Of a stretch of DNA of 22,569 nt, positions 1 through 6,559 are shown piece by piece. The position numbers were made by a program, and so were the translations under genes. The notes under the pieces were generated by a model, which worked only from the letters and a program-made list of their open reading frames with translations, made no database searches and was not told the DNA's origin. Numbering within the stretch: the first letter of the stretch is position 1; the number at the start of each line of letters is the position of its first letter. The DNA is from Candidatus Nealsoniibacteriota bacterium (GTDB taxonomy: Bacteria > Patescibacteriota > Minisyncoccia > Minisyncoccales > PWPS01): contig PWHM01000056.1 in the NCBI GenBank assembly GCA_003554915.1, positions 1 through 22,569 on the forward strand, read 5' to 3'.

Positions 1-166
1 ACGCTTTGCTTTTTTTGCTTACATTACAGAGAATTATCTTTTCAGCATCTCCGTCGACGGTCAAGTTAAAAAATTCACCCAATTCCGATAATTTTTTAAT
101 GTCTTCAATTTCATCGAATCCAATCCACCCTTTTTCCGATAGCCGTCTATACTTTTTAAAGTTCAA
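1..166 (-). CDS. Hypothetical protein, 3' end outside window (TTG start)
   Basis: An open frame of 55 codons runs from a TTG at 166-164 to the window edge without a stop. The start is chosen because AGGAGGTGG (179-171), with its core 7 nt before the TTG, matches the anti-Shine-Dalgarno sequence perfectly. The product begins NFKKYRRLSEKGWIGFDEIE after the initiator and continues as a charged protein with a hydrophobic pattern, no signal peptide and no membrane segment. I do not recognise the family. It lies 47 nt after the gatB stop and could be the last gene of that operon, or start a new unit after the hairpin at 165-189. The opposite strand is also open here but reads as an implausible composition. 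Existence is fairly likely; function is unknown. Confidence 0.55.
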   Translation of the reverse strand, partial: MNFKKYRRLSEKGWIGFDEIEDIKKLSELGEFFNLTVDGDAEKIILCNVSKKSKA

Positions 167-189
167 AAAACCACCTCCTCGGTGGCTTT
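165..189 (-). terminator. Hairpin with U-tract after gatB, overlapping a Shine-Dalgarno
   Basis: On the minus strand AAAGCCACC pairs with GGTGGTTTT (one G-U pair) around a GAGGA loop, followed by more T. It starts 25 nt after the gatB stop, which suits an intrinsic terminator. The same bases contain the Shine-Dalgarno of the next frame, half in the loop and half in the 3' arm, so it could instead gate translation of that frame. The sequence alone does not decide between these. Confidence 0.5.
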
Positions 190-213
190 ATTATAAATTA
201 AAATTAATTGATG

Positions 214-1671
214 TCAATTAAATTTATTTGAGATTATCTTGTTGACCGCTCCCGGATCCGCTTTCCCGCGGGTTTTGGCCATAACTTGACCGATTAAAAA
301 TTGCTTAGCTTCCTCTTTTCCTGATTTAAAATCTTCAACCGCCTGCTTATTTTCGCTCATCACTTCTTCGATTATTTTCTCCAGCTTTCCCTCGTCCTTG
401 ACCTGCTTTAAATCTTGTTCCTCTATTATTTGGCTCGGGTCTCCCCCGGTCTTAAACATCTCTTTTAAGACTCTTTTGGCAATTTTGCTGGATATCTCTT
501 CGGTATGAAGTAAAACGATGAGCTCGGCAAAATTTTCCGGAGTAGTCTTGAAGTCGTCGCTTTCAACCGAACTACCCTCCAAAAGCCCTTGCAGGTCGGA
601 AAGAATATAATTACAGCAAAGCGAAATAAGTTCCTCCCTTTCCTCTTTTCCCAGCTCTTTTTCTTTGGTTTTCAACCAATCCAACCCTTCGCTTACCACT
701 TTTTCAAAATAATCCCCCAAACTTTTGTCGGTTATGAAAAGCTCCTCTTCTATTTTATATTCTTTTTTGAATCTCTCTCTCCTGTTTTGGGGCAACTCGC
801 TTCCCAAAGTTATCTCTTCTTTTTTGAAAGGCGCCTTGCTTAAATCAAGCGGAGGCAAATCCGGTTCGGGAAAATATCTGTAATCGTGAGCTTCTTCTTT
901 GGCTCTTTGAGAGACCGTTTTTTGACTCCCCTCTCTCCATCCCCTGGTTTCCTGACTGATCTCCCCGCCGGACTCCAGAACTTCCGTCTGGCGCTTTATC
1001 TCGTAGTCAACAGCTTGCTCAACCACCTTAAAAGAGTTTAAATTTTTAATCTCTACCTTGGTGCCCAGATCCTCTCCGTCTTCAGCCAGGGATATATTCA
1101 CCTCGACTCTCATTTGCCCTTTTTCCATATCGGCGTCGGAAACATCCAGATACCTTAAAATTAACCGCAATTCTTCTGCAAACTCTTTAGCTTCCCTGCC
1201 CGAAGATATGTCCGGCTCGGTTACTAATTCCATAAGAGGAACCCCGGAACGGTTGAAATCAATCAAAGAGACACCTCCTTCATGAATCAAGCTGCCGGTA
1301 TCTTCTTCCAAATGGATTCTGTTTATCCCTATCTCTTTGCCGTTAATTTTCAGTTTTCCGTTTTTGCACAAAGGAAATTCGTGTTGAGATATCTGATAGC
1401 CCTTGGGAAGGTCCGGATAAAAGTAATTTTTTCTGTCGAAACGGGAAAAATCAGCAATTTCACAATCCAAAGCTTTTCCCGCTCTTATGACTTTTTTCAC
1501 CGCCTTTTCGTTTATGGCCGGCAAAGCTCCGGGATAACCCAGACAAACCGCACAAACCTTGCTGTTCGATTTCGCTTTTTTGGACAGATTACTACAAGAG
1601 CAAAACATCTTCGCCCTCGTTTTCAGCTGGGCATGTATTTCTAATCCTATTGTAGTTTTAAGCTTCTTCAT
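214..1671 (-). CDS. gatB: Asp-tRNA(Asn)/Glu-tRNA(Gln) amidotransferase subunit B
   Basis: GatB is the kinase/tRNA-binding subunit of the GatCAB amidotransferase, which converts Glu-tRNA(Gln) and Asp-tRNA(Asn) to the amidated forms in the cytoplasm. At 485 residues it is full length. It opens with TIGLEIHAQLKT, has the four zinc-type cysteines (Cys24, Cys26, Cys40, Cys43), then the conserved LPKGYQISQHEFP, HLEEDTGSL, DFNRSGVPLMELVTEPD and HDYRYFPEPDLPPL motifs. A helical domain follows and the C-terminal YqeY-like tail ends GKADPGAVNKIISNKF. The start ATG lies 14 nt inside the deoC end, so the two are probably translationally coupled. GatA and GatC are not in the window. It is the last confidently assigned gene of the secE-led operon. 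Confidence 0.97.
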   Translation of the reverse strand: MKKLKTTIGLEIHAQLKTRAKMFCSCSNLSKKAKSNSKVCAVCLGYPGALPAINEKAVKKVIRAGKALDCEIADFSRFDRKNYFYPDLPKGYQISQHEFPLCKNGKLKINGKEIGINRIHLEEDTGSLIHEGGVSLIDFNRSGVPLMELVTEPDISSGREAKEFAEELRLILRYLDVSDADMEKGQMRVEVNISLAEDGEDLGTKVEIKNLNSFKVVEQAVDYEIKRQTEVLESGGEISQETRGWREGSQKTVSQRAKEEAHDYRYFPEPDLPPLDLSKAPFKKEEITLGSELPQNRRERFKKEYKIEEELFITDKSLGDYFEKVVSEGLDWLKTKEKELGKEEREELISLCCNYILSDLQGLLEGSSVESDDFKTTPENFAELIVLLHTEEISSKIAKRVLKEMFKTGGDPSQIIEEQDLKQVKDEGKLEKIIEEVMSENKQAVEDFKSGKEEAKQFLIGQVMAKTRGKADPGAVNKIISNKFN

Positions 1672-2335
1672 TTTTTTGTTCTTCCAATTCTTCTTCCGCT
1701 ATTTCAACACCGGAGCTGGTTCCTATTATGTCCGCTCCGTTTTCAATCATCATTCTGCAATCTTCAAGGGTTCTTATTTTAGCCGATGCCTTGACCAAAA
1801 GATCCGGAGCCGACTGATCCATCATCTTTACGTGTCTTGCCTTTTCCTCCAATTGTCTTCTTTCCAGAGGGTCCTTGTTCGTCGCCGTCTTAACACAAAT
1901 CGCTCCCGCCTCTTGAACCAATTCGGAGGCCTTTTTTATCTCTTCATCGGTTAGAAATCCGGATCCTATAATAACTTTGGTGTCCGCCAAACTGCAAATT
2001 TCGGATAGATCTTCGAGCACGGAGTCGTATTTTTCATATTTCAAGTCAATTATATTCATAACCACGTCGAGTTCATCAGCGCCGTCCCCGACCGCCCTTT
2101 TACAAGCGTCCATACGCTCCTTATGGCTGCTTAGACCCATCGGGGGATCTATCAGGACTATTACCTTGAGTTTGGTTTCTTTCAGCTCCTCGGCGACCAG
2201 AGAAACCCATTCCGGGTTAACATCAACTCCTCTGAAACCGTAATTTTTAGCTTCGTCACACGTCTTGATGATTTCCGCTTCGGTCGCTTCCGGATCTATG
2301 TTGGTATGATCTATGGTTTTAGTTACTTTTTTCAT
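1658..2335 (-). CDS. deoC: Deoxyribose-phosphate aldolase (DeoC family), divergent active site
   Basis: DeoC cleaves 2-deoxyribose-5-phosphate to glyceraldehyde-3-phosphate and acetaldehyde, linking deoxynucleoside breakdown to glycolysis. The 225-residue length is normal. Visible family features are DHTN near the start, DELDVVMNI with catalytic Asp90, the Schiff-base lysine in CVKTATN (Lys149), the second lysine in LLVKAS (Lys182) and the late GADIIGTSSG turn. Two places differ from the usual family sequence: the phosphate-loop Gly-Gly after the second lysine (normally KASGGIRT or similar) is Ala-Lys, and KTSTGF is KTATNK. The aldolase chemistry looks intact but phosphate binding may be altered. 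The start overlaps folA by 17 nt and the end overlaps gatB by 14 nt. Confidence 0.9.
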   Translation of the reverse strand: MKKVTKTIDHTNIDPEATEAEIIKTCDEAKNYGFRGVDVNPEWVSLVAEELKETKLKVIVLIDPPMGLSSHKERMDACKRAVGDGADELDVVMNIIDLKYEKYDSVLEDLSEICSLADTKVIIGSGFLTDEEIKKASELVQEAGAICVKTATNKDPLERRQLEEKARHVKMMDQSAPDLLVKASAKIRTLEDCRMMIENGADIIGTSSGVEIAEEELEEQKNEEA

Positions 2336-2798
2336 ATTTACGTTTTAATTTTTTAAAAGTTAATAAACTATTTTTCCCTTTCGTCTCTTCGATTATTTCC
2401 CAATTGCCTTCATTGAAATCGGGAAAATAAAGATCACCTTCGAAAGTGTCGTCTATTATTGTAATATACATCTCGTCGGCGATTTTTAAAAACTGCTTAT
2501 AAACACTTCTCCCGCCGGCAATGAAGACTTCCCCGCTTACCATATCCAGCGCTTCGTCTATAGAATGAGCGACTTCCGCATATTGGGCTTTGAAATCTTC
2601 ATCTCCGGAAAGAACTACCAAATTTCTTCCTTCCAGAGGCTTGCCGATCGATAGATAGGTGTTTTTCCCCATTATAACAAATTTTCCCATCGTCGTCTCC
2701 TTGAAATATTTAAGGTCTTCGGGAAAGTGCCAAGGTAGACCGCTCCCCTTACCGATAAGGCCGTTTTTGTCCATAGCCGCTATTATGATTATTTTCAT
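2319..2798 (-). CDS. folA: Dihydrofolate reductase
   Basis: DHFR reduces dihydrofolate to tetrahydrofolate with NADPH. Its usual partner is thymidylate synthase, which makes dihydrofolate and is encoded directly upstream. The 159 residues match the bacterial chromosomal type. The N-terminus has the Rossmann-like strand and Met20-type loop (DKNGLIGKGSG), then LPWHFPEDLKYFK with Asp28 as the likely catalytic acid, the MGKNTYLSIGKPLEGR NADPH region, and IAGGRSVY near residues 92-99. The start ATG overlaps the thyA stop in an ATGA arrangement, so the two are almost certainly coupled. No Shine-Dalgarno is visible, as is usual in this window. Confidence 0.97.
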   Translation of the reverse strand: MKIIIIAAMDKNGLIGKGSGLPWHFPEDLKYFKETTMGKFVIMGKNTYLSIGKPLEGRNLVVLSGDEDFKAQYAEVAHSIDEALDMVSGEVFIAGGRSVYKQFLKIADEMYITIIDDTFEGDLYFPDFNEGNWEIIEETKGKNSLLTFKKLKRKYEKSN

Positions 2799-3616
2799 AC
2801 GGCCATTTTCGCCCTTATCGCCGGGTGATGGTTATACCCCATAAGCTCAATATCTTCCATGGAAAAATCATCTATATCCTTTATTTCTGAATTCAATTTC
2901 AATTCGGGAAGCTTTTTGGGTTTTCTCGAAAGCTGTTCTTTTACCTGCTCAAAGTGGTTTCTGTATATATGAGCGTCACCCATAGTGTGAATGAATTCCC
3001 CGGGGCGATAGTCGGTTACTTGAGCTACCATATGCAAAAGTAAACTATAAGAAGCAATATTAAAAGGAACCCCTAAAAACATATCACAACTTCTCTGATA
3101 CATCTGTAAGGAGAGCTTTTCGCCGACAACGTAAAACTGAAAAAAAGAGTGGCAAGGAGGCAAGACTTGTTTATCCAACTCGCCGGGATTCCAGGCACTA
3201 ACCATATTTCTTCTGCTGTGTGGCCTCTTTTTTATCATCTCAATGGCCTTTTTAAGCTGATCGATCGTCTCCCCTTCCGGAGTTTTCCATCTTCTCCATT
3301 GAACTCCGTAAACTCTACCGGCATCGGTTTTGTGCCTTCTTTTATCCTTCCAATAGTCGGCGTTTACGTTCGCGTCCCAAATATGACAATCCATCTCTTG
3401 TAAATCTTTTATGTCTCCGCTACCGGATATGAACCAAATTAATTCGGCCTTGACGGAATCGAAAAATAACTTTTTAGTGGTTACCGCCGGAAAACCGTCT
3501 TCCATATCGTACTTTTCCTGAAGTCCGAATATCGACCGAGCCCCTACTCCGGTTCTGTCCGGTTTATCGACACCTTCTTCCATAACCTTTTCCAAGAGAG
3601 TCAGATATTTTTTCAT
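2795..3616 (-). CDS. thyA: Thymidylate synthase (ThyA type)
   Basis: ThyA methylates dUMP to dTMP using 5,10-methylenetetrahydrofolate. The 273-residue protein carries PDRTGVGARS (the Arg of the phosphate loop), ELIWFISGS, the paired arginines in RPHSRRN (about 132-138), the catalytic cysteine in LPPCHSFFQFYV (Cys155), QRSCDMFLGVPFNIASY, and the late HTMGDAHIYRNH motif for nucleotide and folate binding. All the catalytic residues I can place are present. It overlaps tmk upstream by 4 nt and folA downstream by 4 nt, placing dTMP synthesis, folate recycling and dTMP phosphorylation on one transcript. This is the folate-oxidising ThyA, not flavin-dependent ThyX, which fits the presence of folA. 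Confidence 0.98.
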   Translation of the reverse strand: MKKYLTLLEKVMEEGVDKPDRTGVGARSIFGLQEKYDMEDGFPAVTTKKLFFDSVKAELIWFISGSGDIKDLQEMDCHIWDANVNADYWKDKRRHKTDAGRVYGVQWRRWKTPEGETIDQLKKAIEMIKKRPHSRRNMVSAWNPGELDKQVLPPCHSFFQFYVVGEKLSLQMYQRSCDMFLGVPFNIASYSLLLHMVAQVTDYRPGEFIHTMGDAHIYRNHFEQVKEQLSRKPKKLPELKLNSEIKDIDDFSMEDIELMGYNHHPAIRAKMAV

Positions 3617-4257
3617 ATGGAAAGAATATTTAGAATCTTTTCATTTATTGTTTTCGGATCTAAAAAGCTTCCGTTTTCGGTAACCTCTATTACTTCGAAA
3701 TTATCTTCCGCTTCTATTAGACTCATGTAAGCTTGGTGCGCTCCTTTCAGATGCTCAAAATCATCTTCGTGTATATCTCTTTCTTTTTTACTTTTTAAAG
3801 ACTCGAAAGCGAATTCGGGTGTGATTTTTAAGAAAATAATCTTGTCCGGTTTCGGTATTCCGAAAAATTCAAACTCCAAGTCATAAAGCCAATCTATGAA
3901 CTTCTGTCTTTCCTTTTTGTCTTTTATTTTCCCGGCCTGGTGCATGTTGGAGCTGGTATACCGATCGGCAACTACAAAACTCCCCTGCTTCAACCATCTT
4001 TTAATCTTAAAAGACCCGTCGTACCTGTCACAAGCAAAGAAGATAGAAGCTATTTTCGGACCGACTTCCGCCGCTGTTCCGTACTTTCCGGACAAATACT
4101 CTTCCGCCAATCCCGATGATTTTTCTTCATATTGGGGAAAGCTGATAAATTTTACGTCTTGATCCTGTTTTCTTAAAGATTCAATGAGAAGCTCCGTCTG
4201 GGTGGCTTTTCCGGAGCCGTCCAGTCCTTCTATGACAATGAATTCACCTTTACTCAT
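3613..4257 (-). CDS. tmk: Thymidylate (dTMP) kinase
   Basis: Tmk phosphorylates dTMP to dTDP with ATP. The N-terminal Walker A loop is GLDGSGKA (11-18), followed by FPQYEEKSSGLAEEYLSGKYG, and the DRY motif is at 98-100 (VVADRYTSSNMHQAGK). The 214-residue length is normal. The residues after DRY (TSSNMHQ) differ from the common bacterial form (typically SSxAYQG), so it belongs to a less common branch, but the context supports dTMP as substrate. It overlaps the upstream P-loop kinase by 8 nt and thyA by 4 nt. Confidence 0.94.
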   Translation of the reverse strand: MSKGEFIVIEGLDGSGKATQTELLIESLRKQDQDVKFISFPQYEEKSSGLAEEYLSGKYGTAAEVGPKIASIFFACDRYDGSFKIKRWLKQGSFVVADRYTSSNMHQAGKIKDKKERQKFIDWLYDLEFEFFGIPKPDKIIFLKITPEFAFESLKSKKERDIHEDDFEHLKGAHQAYMSLIEAEDNFEVIEVTENGSFLDPKTINEKILNILSI

Positions 4258-4798
4258 TGAGTTTTTTAATTATTGTTTCAACTTGTGCCTTTAACTCTTT
4301 CTTGCTACCGTTGTTGTCTACTATAATATCCGTATTTTTACCGATTCTTTCGATCTCTCTTTCGCTTCTCCCCTTGTCCATTTCCAAAAACTTTTCGTAG
4401 GAAACGTCATCGTCTTTTTTCTCTCCTCTCTCTTCCATTCTTTTCCATCTTTTCTTCGGATCCGTTTTTATGTATATTATCGAGCCACCCACTTCTTTAA
4501 TCATTTCATGGTCATCCCAAACCCGGACTCCGTTTAGCAGAATAAAATTACTGTCGGTTTCTTCTATTTTTTTCTTAATGGCTTTTGCCAAAATATCTTC
4601 TCCGAACCTGTCTCGTAATTCATTTACCAGCCATTGCTGGTCTTCTCTTTTTATTTCATTAAAAAAAATCCCCAGAGCTTCTGATAAGGGATCGGAAAAT
4701 TTAAGAGTTTCGGCCGAGCCAATTATTTCTTCAAAAAAATCACAAAAAGTATCTTTACCGGCTCCCGGTTTCCCACAAATGCCGAGTATTTTTTTCAT
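4250..4798 (-). CDS. P-loop NMP/dNMP kinase-like protein
   Basis: A 182-residue protein with a Walker A loop at 9-17 (GKPGAGKDT), a helical region resembling an NMP-binding part (KFSDPLSEALGIFF), a strand plus acidic motif (FILLNGVRVWDDHEMI), and an arginine-rich lid-like stretch (KKRWKRMEERGEKKDDD) followed by GRSEREIE. This is the layout of small nucleotide kinases such as dNMP kinases and of dephospho-CoA kinase. Its position between dCMP deaminase and thymidylate kinase suggests a deoxynucleotide monophosphate, possibly dCMP or dUMP. That is inferred from context; dephospho-CoA kinase remains a real alternative. The start is 1 nt after the deaminase stop. Confidence 0.75.
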   Translation of the reverse strand: MKKILGICGKPGAGKDTFCDFFEEIIGSAETLKFSDPLSEALGIFFNEIKREDQQWLVNELRDRFGEDILAKAIKKKIEETDSNFILLNGVRVWDDHEMIKEVGGSIIYIKTDPKKRWKRMEERGEKKDDDVSYEKFLEMDKGRSEREIERIGKNTDIIVDNNGSKKELKAQVETIIKKLNE

Positions 4799-4799
4799 T

Positions 4800-5273
4800 T
4801 TAATCCAAAAAAGTTATTTCGGAAGACGGTCTTTTCTTTTTTTCAAAACTTATACCGGCCTCCTTGAAAAGCTTAATAAAAGAATTGTCCGCATAATCGC
4901 TGTAACTCACGAAGCGTTTAACTTTTGCGTTCACCAGAATCTTCGCACAAAGAATACAGGGAGTGTGAGTGCAATAAATGGTGGAGCCTTCCAAACTGAC
5001 TCCGTGGAGGGATCCTTGTATTACCGCGTTCTGCTCGGCATGAATAGCTCTGCATATCTCGTGACGCTCGCCGGAGGGAATGTTGTTTTCATCTCTAAGG
5101 CACCCCAGCTCCAGACAATCCTTGACTCCCGAAGCGGCTCCGTTATAGCCGGTGGTAAGAATTCTTTTATCCTTGACCGCCACCGCCCCCACGTGATGCC
5201 TTCTACAGGTGGATCTTTCGGCAACCACGGAAGCTATCTTCAAAAAATATTCGTCTAACGATATCCGTTCCAT
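4800..5273 (-). CDS. dCMP deaminase family protein
   Basis: Zinc-dependent cytidine/deoxycytidylate deaminase fold of 157 residues. The catalytic signature is complete: HAEQNA (His78, Glu80) and PCILC (Cys106, Cys109). The N-terminal STCRRHHVGAVAVKD and TGYNGAASG segments, and a second possible metal-type group (Cys53, Cys58, His71, Cys74), are typical of dCMP deaminases of the ComEB type. The predicted reaction is dCMP to dUMP, supplying ThyA encoded two genes later. It begins 1 nt after the rplK stop. A biosynthetic rather than competence role is favoured by the neighbours. Confidence 0.93.
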   Translation of the reverse strand: MERISLDEYFLKIASVVAERSTCRRHHVGAVAVKDKRILTTGYNGAASGVKDCLELGCLRDENNIPSGERHEICRAIHAEQNAVIQGSLHGVSLEGSTIYCTHTPCILCAKILVNAKVKRFVSYSDYADNSFIKLFKEAGISFEKKKRPSSEITFLD

Positions 5274-5274
5274 T

Positions 5275-5700
5275 TTACTTTTTGATTCTTAAACCCATGT
5301 TTTTCGCCGTGCCTTTTATTATCTCAACCGCCGTGTCCAAGTCGTCGGTGTTGAGATCGGGCATCTTCTTTTTGGCTACGGCTTCCAGCTGTTCACGAGT
5401 AATTTCGCCCACTTTGTTTTTATTCGGCTCTCCGGAACCTTTTTCAATACCCACCTCTCTCTTTATCAATTGAGAAGCCGGGGGTTCTTTCAATATGAAG
5501 TCGTAGCTGTTGTCCTCGTAAACGGTTATTTCAACCGGAACTATGTCGTCACCCATATCGGAAGTCCTGTCGTTGAAGTCCTGACAAAACTCCTGCATAT
5601 TAATTCCGTGCTGAGCGAGCATCGGCCCAATCGGTGGTGCGGGACTGGCCTTTCCGGCTCTGATTTGAAGTTTTACTATTGTTTTTTTCTTTTTAGCCAT
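5275..5700 (-). CDS. rplK: 50S ribosomal protein L11
   Basis: L11 of 141 residues, the standard length. It binds the GTPase-associated region of 23S rRNA and forms the base of the stalk. The N-terminal domain has KLQIRAGKASPAPPIGPML, with the proline-rich turn around 20-28, then GINMQEFCQDFN. The C-terminal RNA-binding domain includes KEPPASQLIKREVGIEKGSG and ends IIKGTAKNMGLRIKK. The order secE-nusG-rplK is the classic bacterial arrangement, but here rplK is followed by dCMP deaminase instead of rplA (L1). It starts 12 nt after nusG. Confidence 0.98.
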   Translation of the reverse strand: MAKKKKTIVKLQIRAGKASPAPPIGPMLAQHGINMQEFCQDFNDRTSDMGDDIVPVEITVYEDNSYDFILKEPPASQLIKREVGIEKGSGEPNKNKVGEITREQLEAVAKKKMPDLNTDDLDTAVEIIKGTAKNMGLRIKK

Positions 5701-5712
5701 ATTTTTTAGATC

Positions 5713-6258
5713 TTATATTTTTTCAACCTGTAAAGAGTCCAATTCTACCGAGGTGTCTCTTCCGAACATATTCACCAAAACTTTAATCTTGCCTCTCTCC
5801 CTGTCAACCTCGGAAACCTTTCCGTCATAATCCTTGAACGGTCCGTCGGTTATCTTGACGCTGTCTCCTTCTTTGACGTTGATTTTGTATTTGGGGGTCT
5901 CTTGACCCATTCTCTTTTTGAGCGTCTTGATCTCTTCGTCACTGAGAGGAATCGGGGTGGTTCCCGACCCTACGAAACCACTGACGTTGGGAGTATTTCT
6001 AACCACATACCAAGATTCATCGGTAACTATCATTTGAACCAGCACGTAGCCGGGATAGATTTTTTCTTCCACCTCTTTCCTTTTTCCGTCTTTTATCTTT
6101 ATCTTTTTTTCTTTGGGAACTATGACGTCAAAAATCTTGTCTTCCATGTCCATTGTCTCTATTCTTTGACGTAGATTGTCGGCCACCGCTTCCTCGTAGC
6201 CCGAGTAAGTGTGGATTACATACCAATTCTTTTCTTTTTTAAGCTTTTGTTTAGCCAT
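5713..6258 (-). CDS. nusG: Transcription termination/antitermination factor NusG
   Basis: NusG binds RNA polymerase and couples it to Rho, NusA or the ribosome. From the ATG at 6258 it is 181 residues. The NGN domain begins KNWYVIHTYSGYEEAVADNL and contains PGYVLVQM and VRNTPNVSGFVG; the C-terminal KOW domain has EGDSVKITDGPFKDYDGKV and ends SLQVEKI. This start is preferred over the longer in-frame one at 6300 because it follows the secE stop by 1 nt and gives the usual N-terminus; the longer form would add a cysteine-rich tail inside secE. No Shine-Dalgarno is visible, so translation is probably coupled to secE. Confidence 0.97.
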   Translation of the reverse strand: MAKQKLKKEKNWYVIHTYSGYEEAVADNLRQRIETMDMEDKIFDVIVPKEKKIKIKDGKRKEVEEKIYPGYVLVQMIVTDESWYVVRNTPNVSGFVGSGTTPIPLSDEEIKTLKKRMGQETPKYKINVKEGDSVKITDGPFKDYDGKVSEVDRERGKIKVLVNMFGRDTSVELDSLQVEKI

Positions 6259-6259
6259 A

Positions 6260-6454
6260 TTAGAGCACGAATCTATCCAAAATATTGAACAAAGCGGCAT
6301 CCAAAGCCCCCAGGTAGGTGGCGACTATCAGCGTAGCTCCGATTACTACCAAGGTGTATTTAATGGTTTCGTCCTTGGTCGGCCAATTCACTTTTTTCAT
6401 TTCCGTCTTGACCTCTCGGAAAAACTTTTTGGTTTTCGTAATTACATCAGTCAT
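6260..6454 (-). CDS. secE: Preprotein translocase subunit SecE
   Basis: SecE is the essential clamp of the SecYEG channel in the inner membrane. The 64-residue single-span form is seen: an amphipathic N-terminal helix ending in the conserved KKVNWPTKDETIKYT segment (about 20-34), then one transmembrane helix (TLVVIGATLIVATYLGALDA). It is the first gene after the promoter at 6497-6525 and lies immediately before nusG, the usual bacterial order. Confidence 0.96.
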   Translation of the reverse strand: MTDVITKTKKFFREVKTEMKKVNWPTKDETIKYTLVVIGATLIVATYLGALDAALFNILDRFVL

Positions 6455-6466
6455 AAATTTCTATTT

Positions 6467-6489
6467 AAAAAAGCCTTTTTCCAGGCCTT
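6467..6489 (-). terminator. Terminator-like hairpin between gyrB and secE
   Basis: On the minus strand AAGGCCT and AGGCTT pair (one bulged G) around a six-base purine-rich loop, followed by six T. It may end gyrB transcription. It lies just downstream of the secE promoter, so it would also sit at the very 5' end of the secE message. A second hairpin (6481-6496, CCAG/CTGG arms) overlaps it and would compete. Its action is uncertain. Confidence 0.45.
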
Positions 6490-6496
6490 CGGCTGG

Positions 6497-6525
6497 ATTA
6501 TACATCAACCGAAGAAATAAATCAA
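6497..6525 (-). promoter_or_regulatory. Sigma70-type promoter for the secE-nusG-rplK operon
   Basis: On the minus strand: -35 box TTGATT (6525-6520), 17-nt spacer, perfect -10 box TATAAT (6502-6497). The expected start of transcription is near 6490, giving a leader of about 36 nt before the secE ATG. The gap between gyrB and secE (105 nt) is one of the few in the window large enough for a promoter. Confidence 0.8.
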
Positions 6526-6559
6526 TACTATCGAAATTAATCCGATCCGCGATATTGAT

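Noticed and set aside
6..221. Plus-strand frame of 71 codons at the left edge
   Set aside because: It is antisense to the TTG-started frame and the gatB end, has no family resemblance, an unnatural Ser/Pro/Phe-rich composition and no ribosome-binding site.
4470..5258. Plus-strand frame of 262 codons
   Set aside because: It lies wholly antisense to the dCMP deaminase and the P-loop kinase, both of which have intact motifs; it has no recognisable domain.
6256..6300. Longer NusG with a 14-residue extension
   Set aside because: The extension lies inside secE and encodes a Cys-rich peptide; the ATG at 6258, 1 nt after the secE stop, gives a normal NusG N-terminus.
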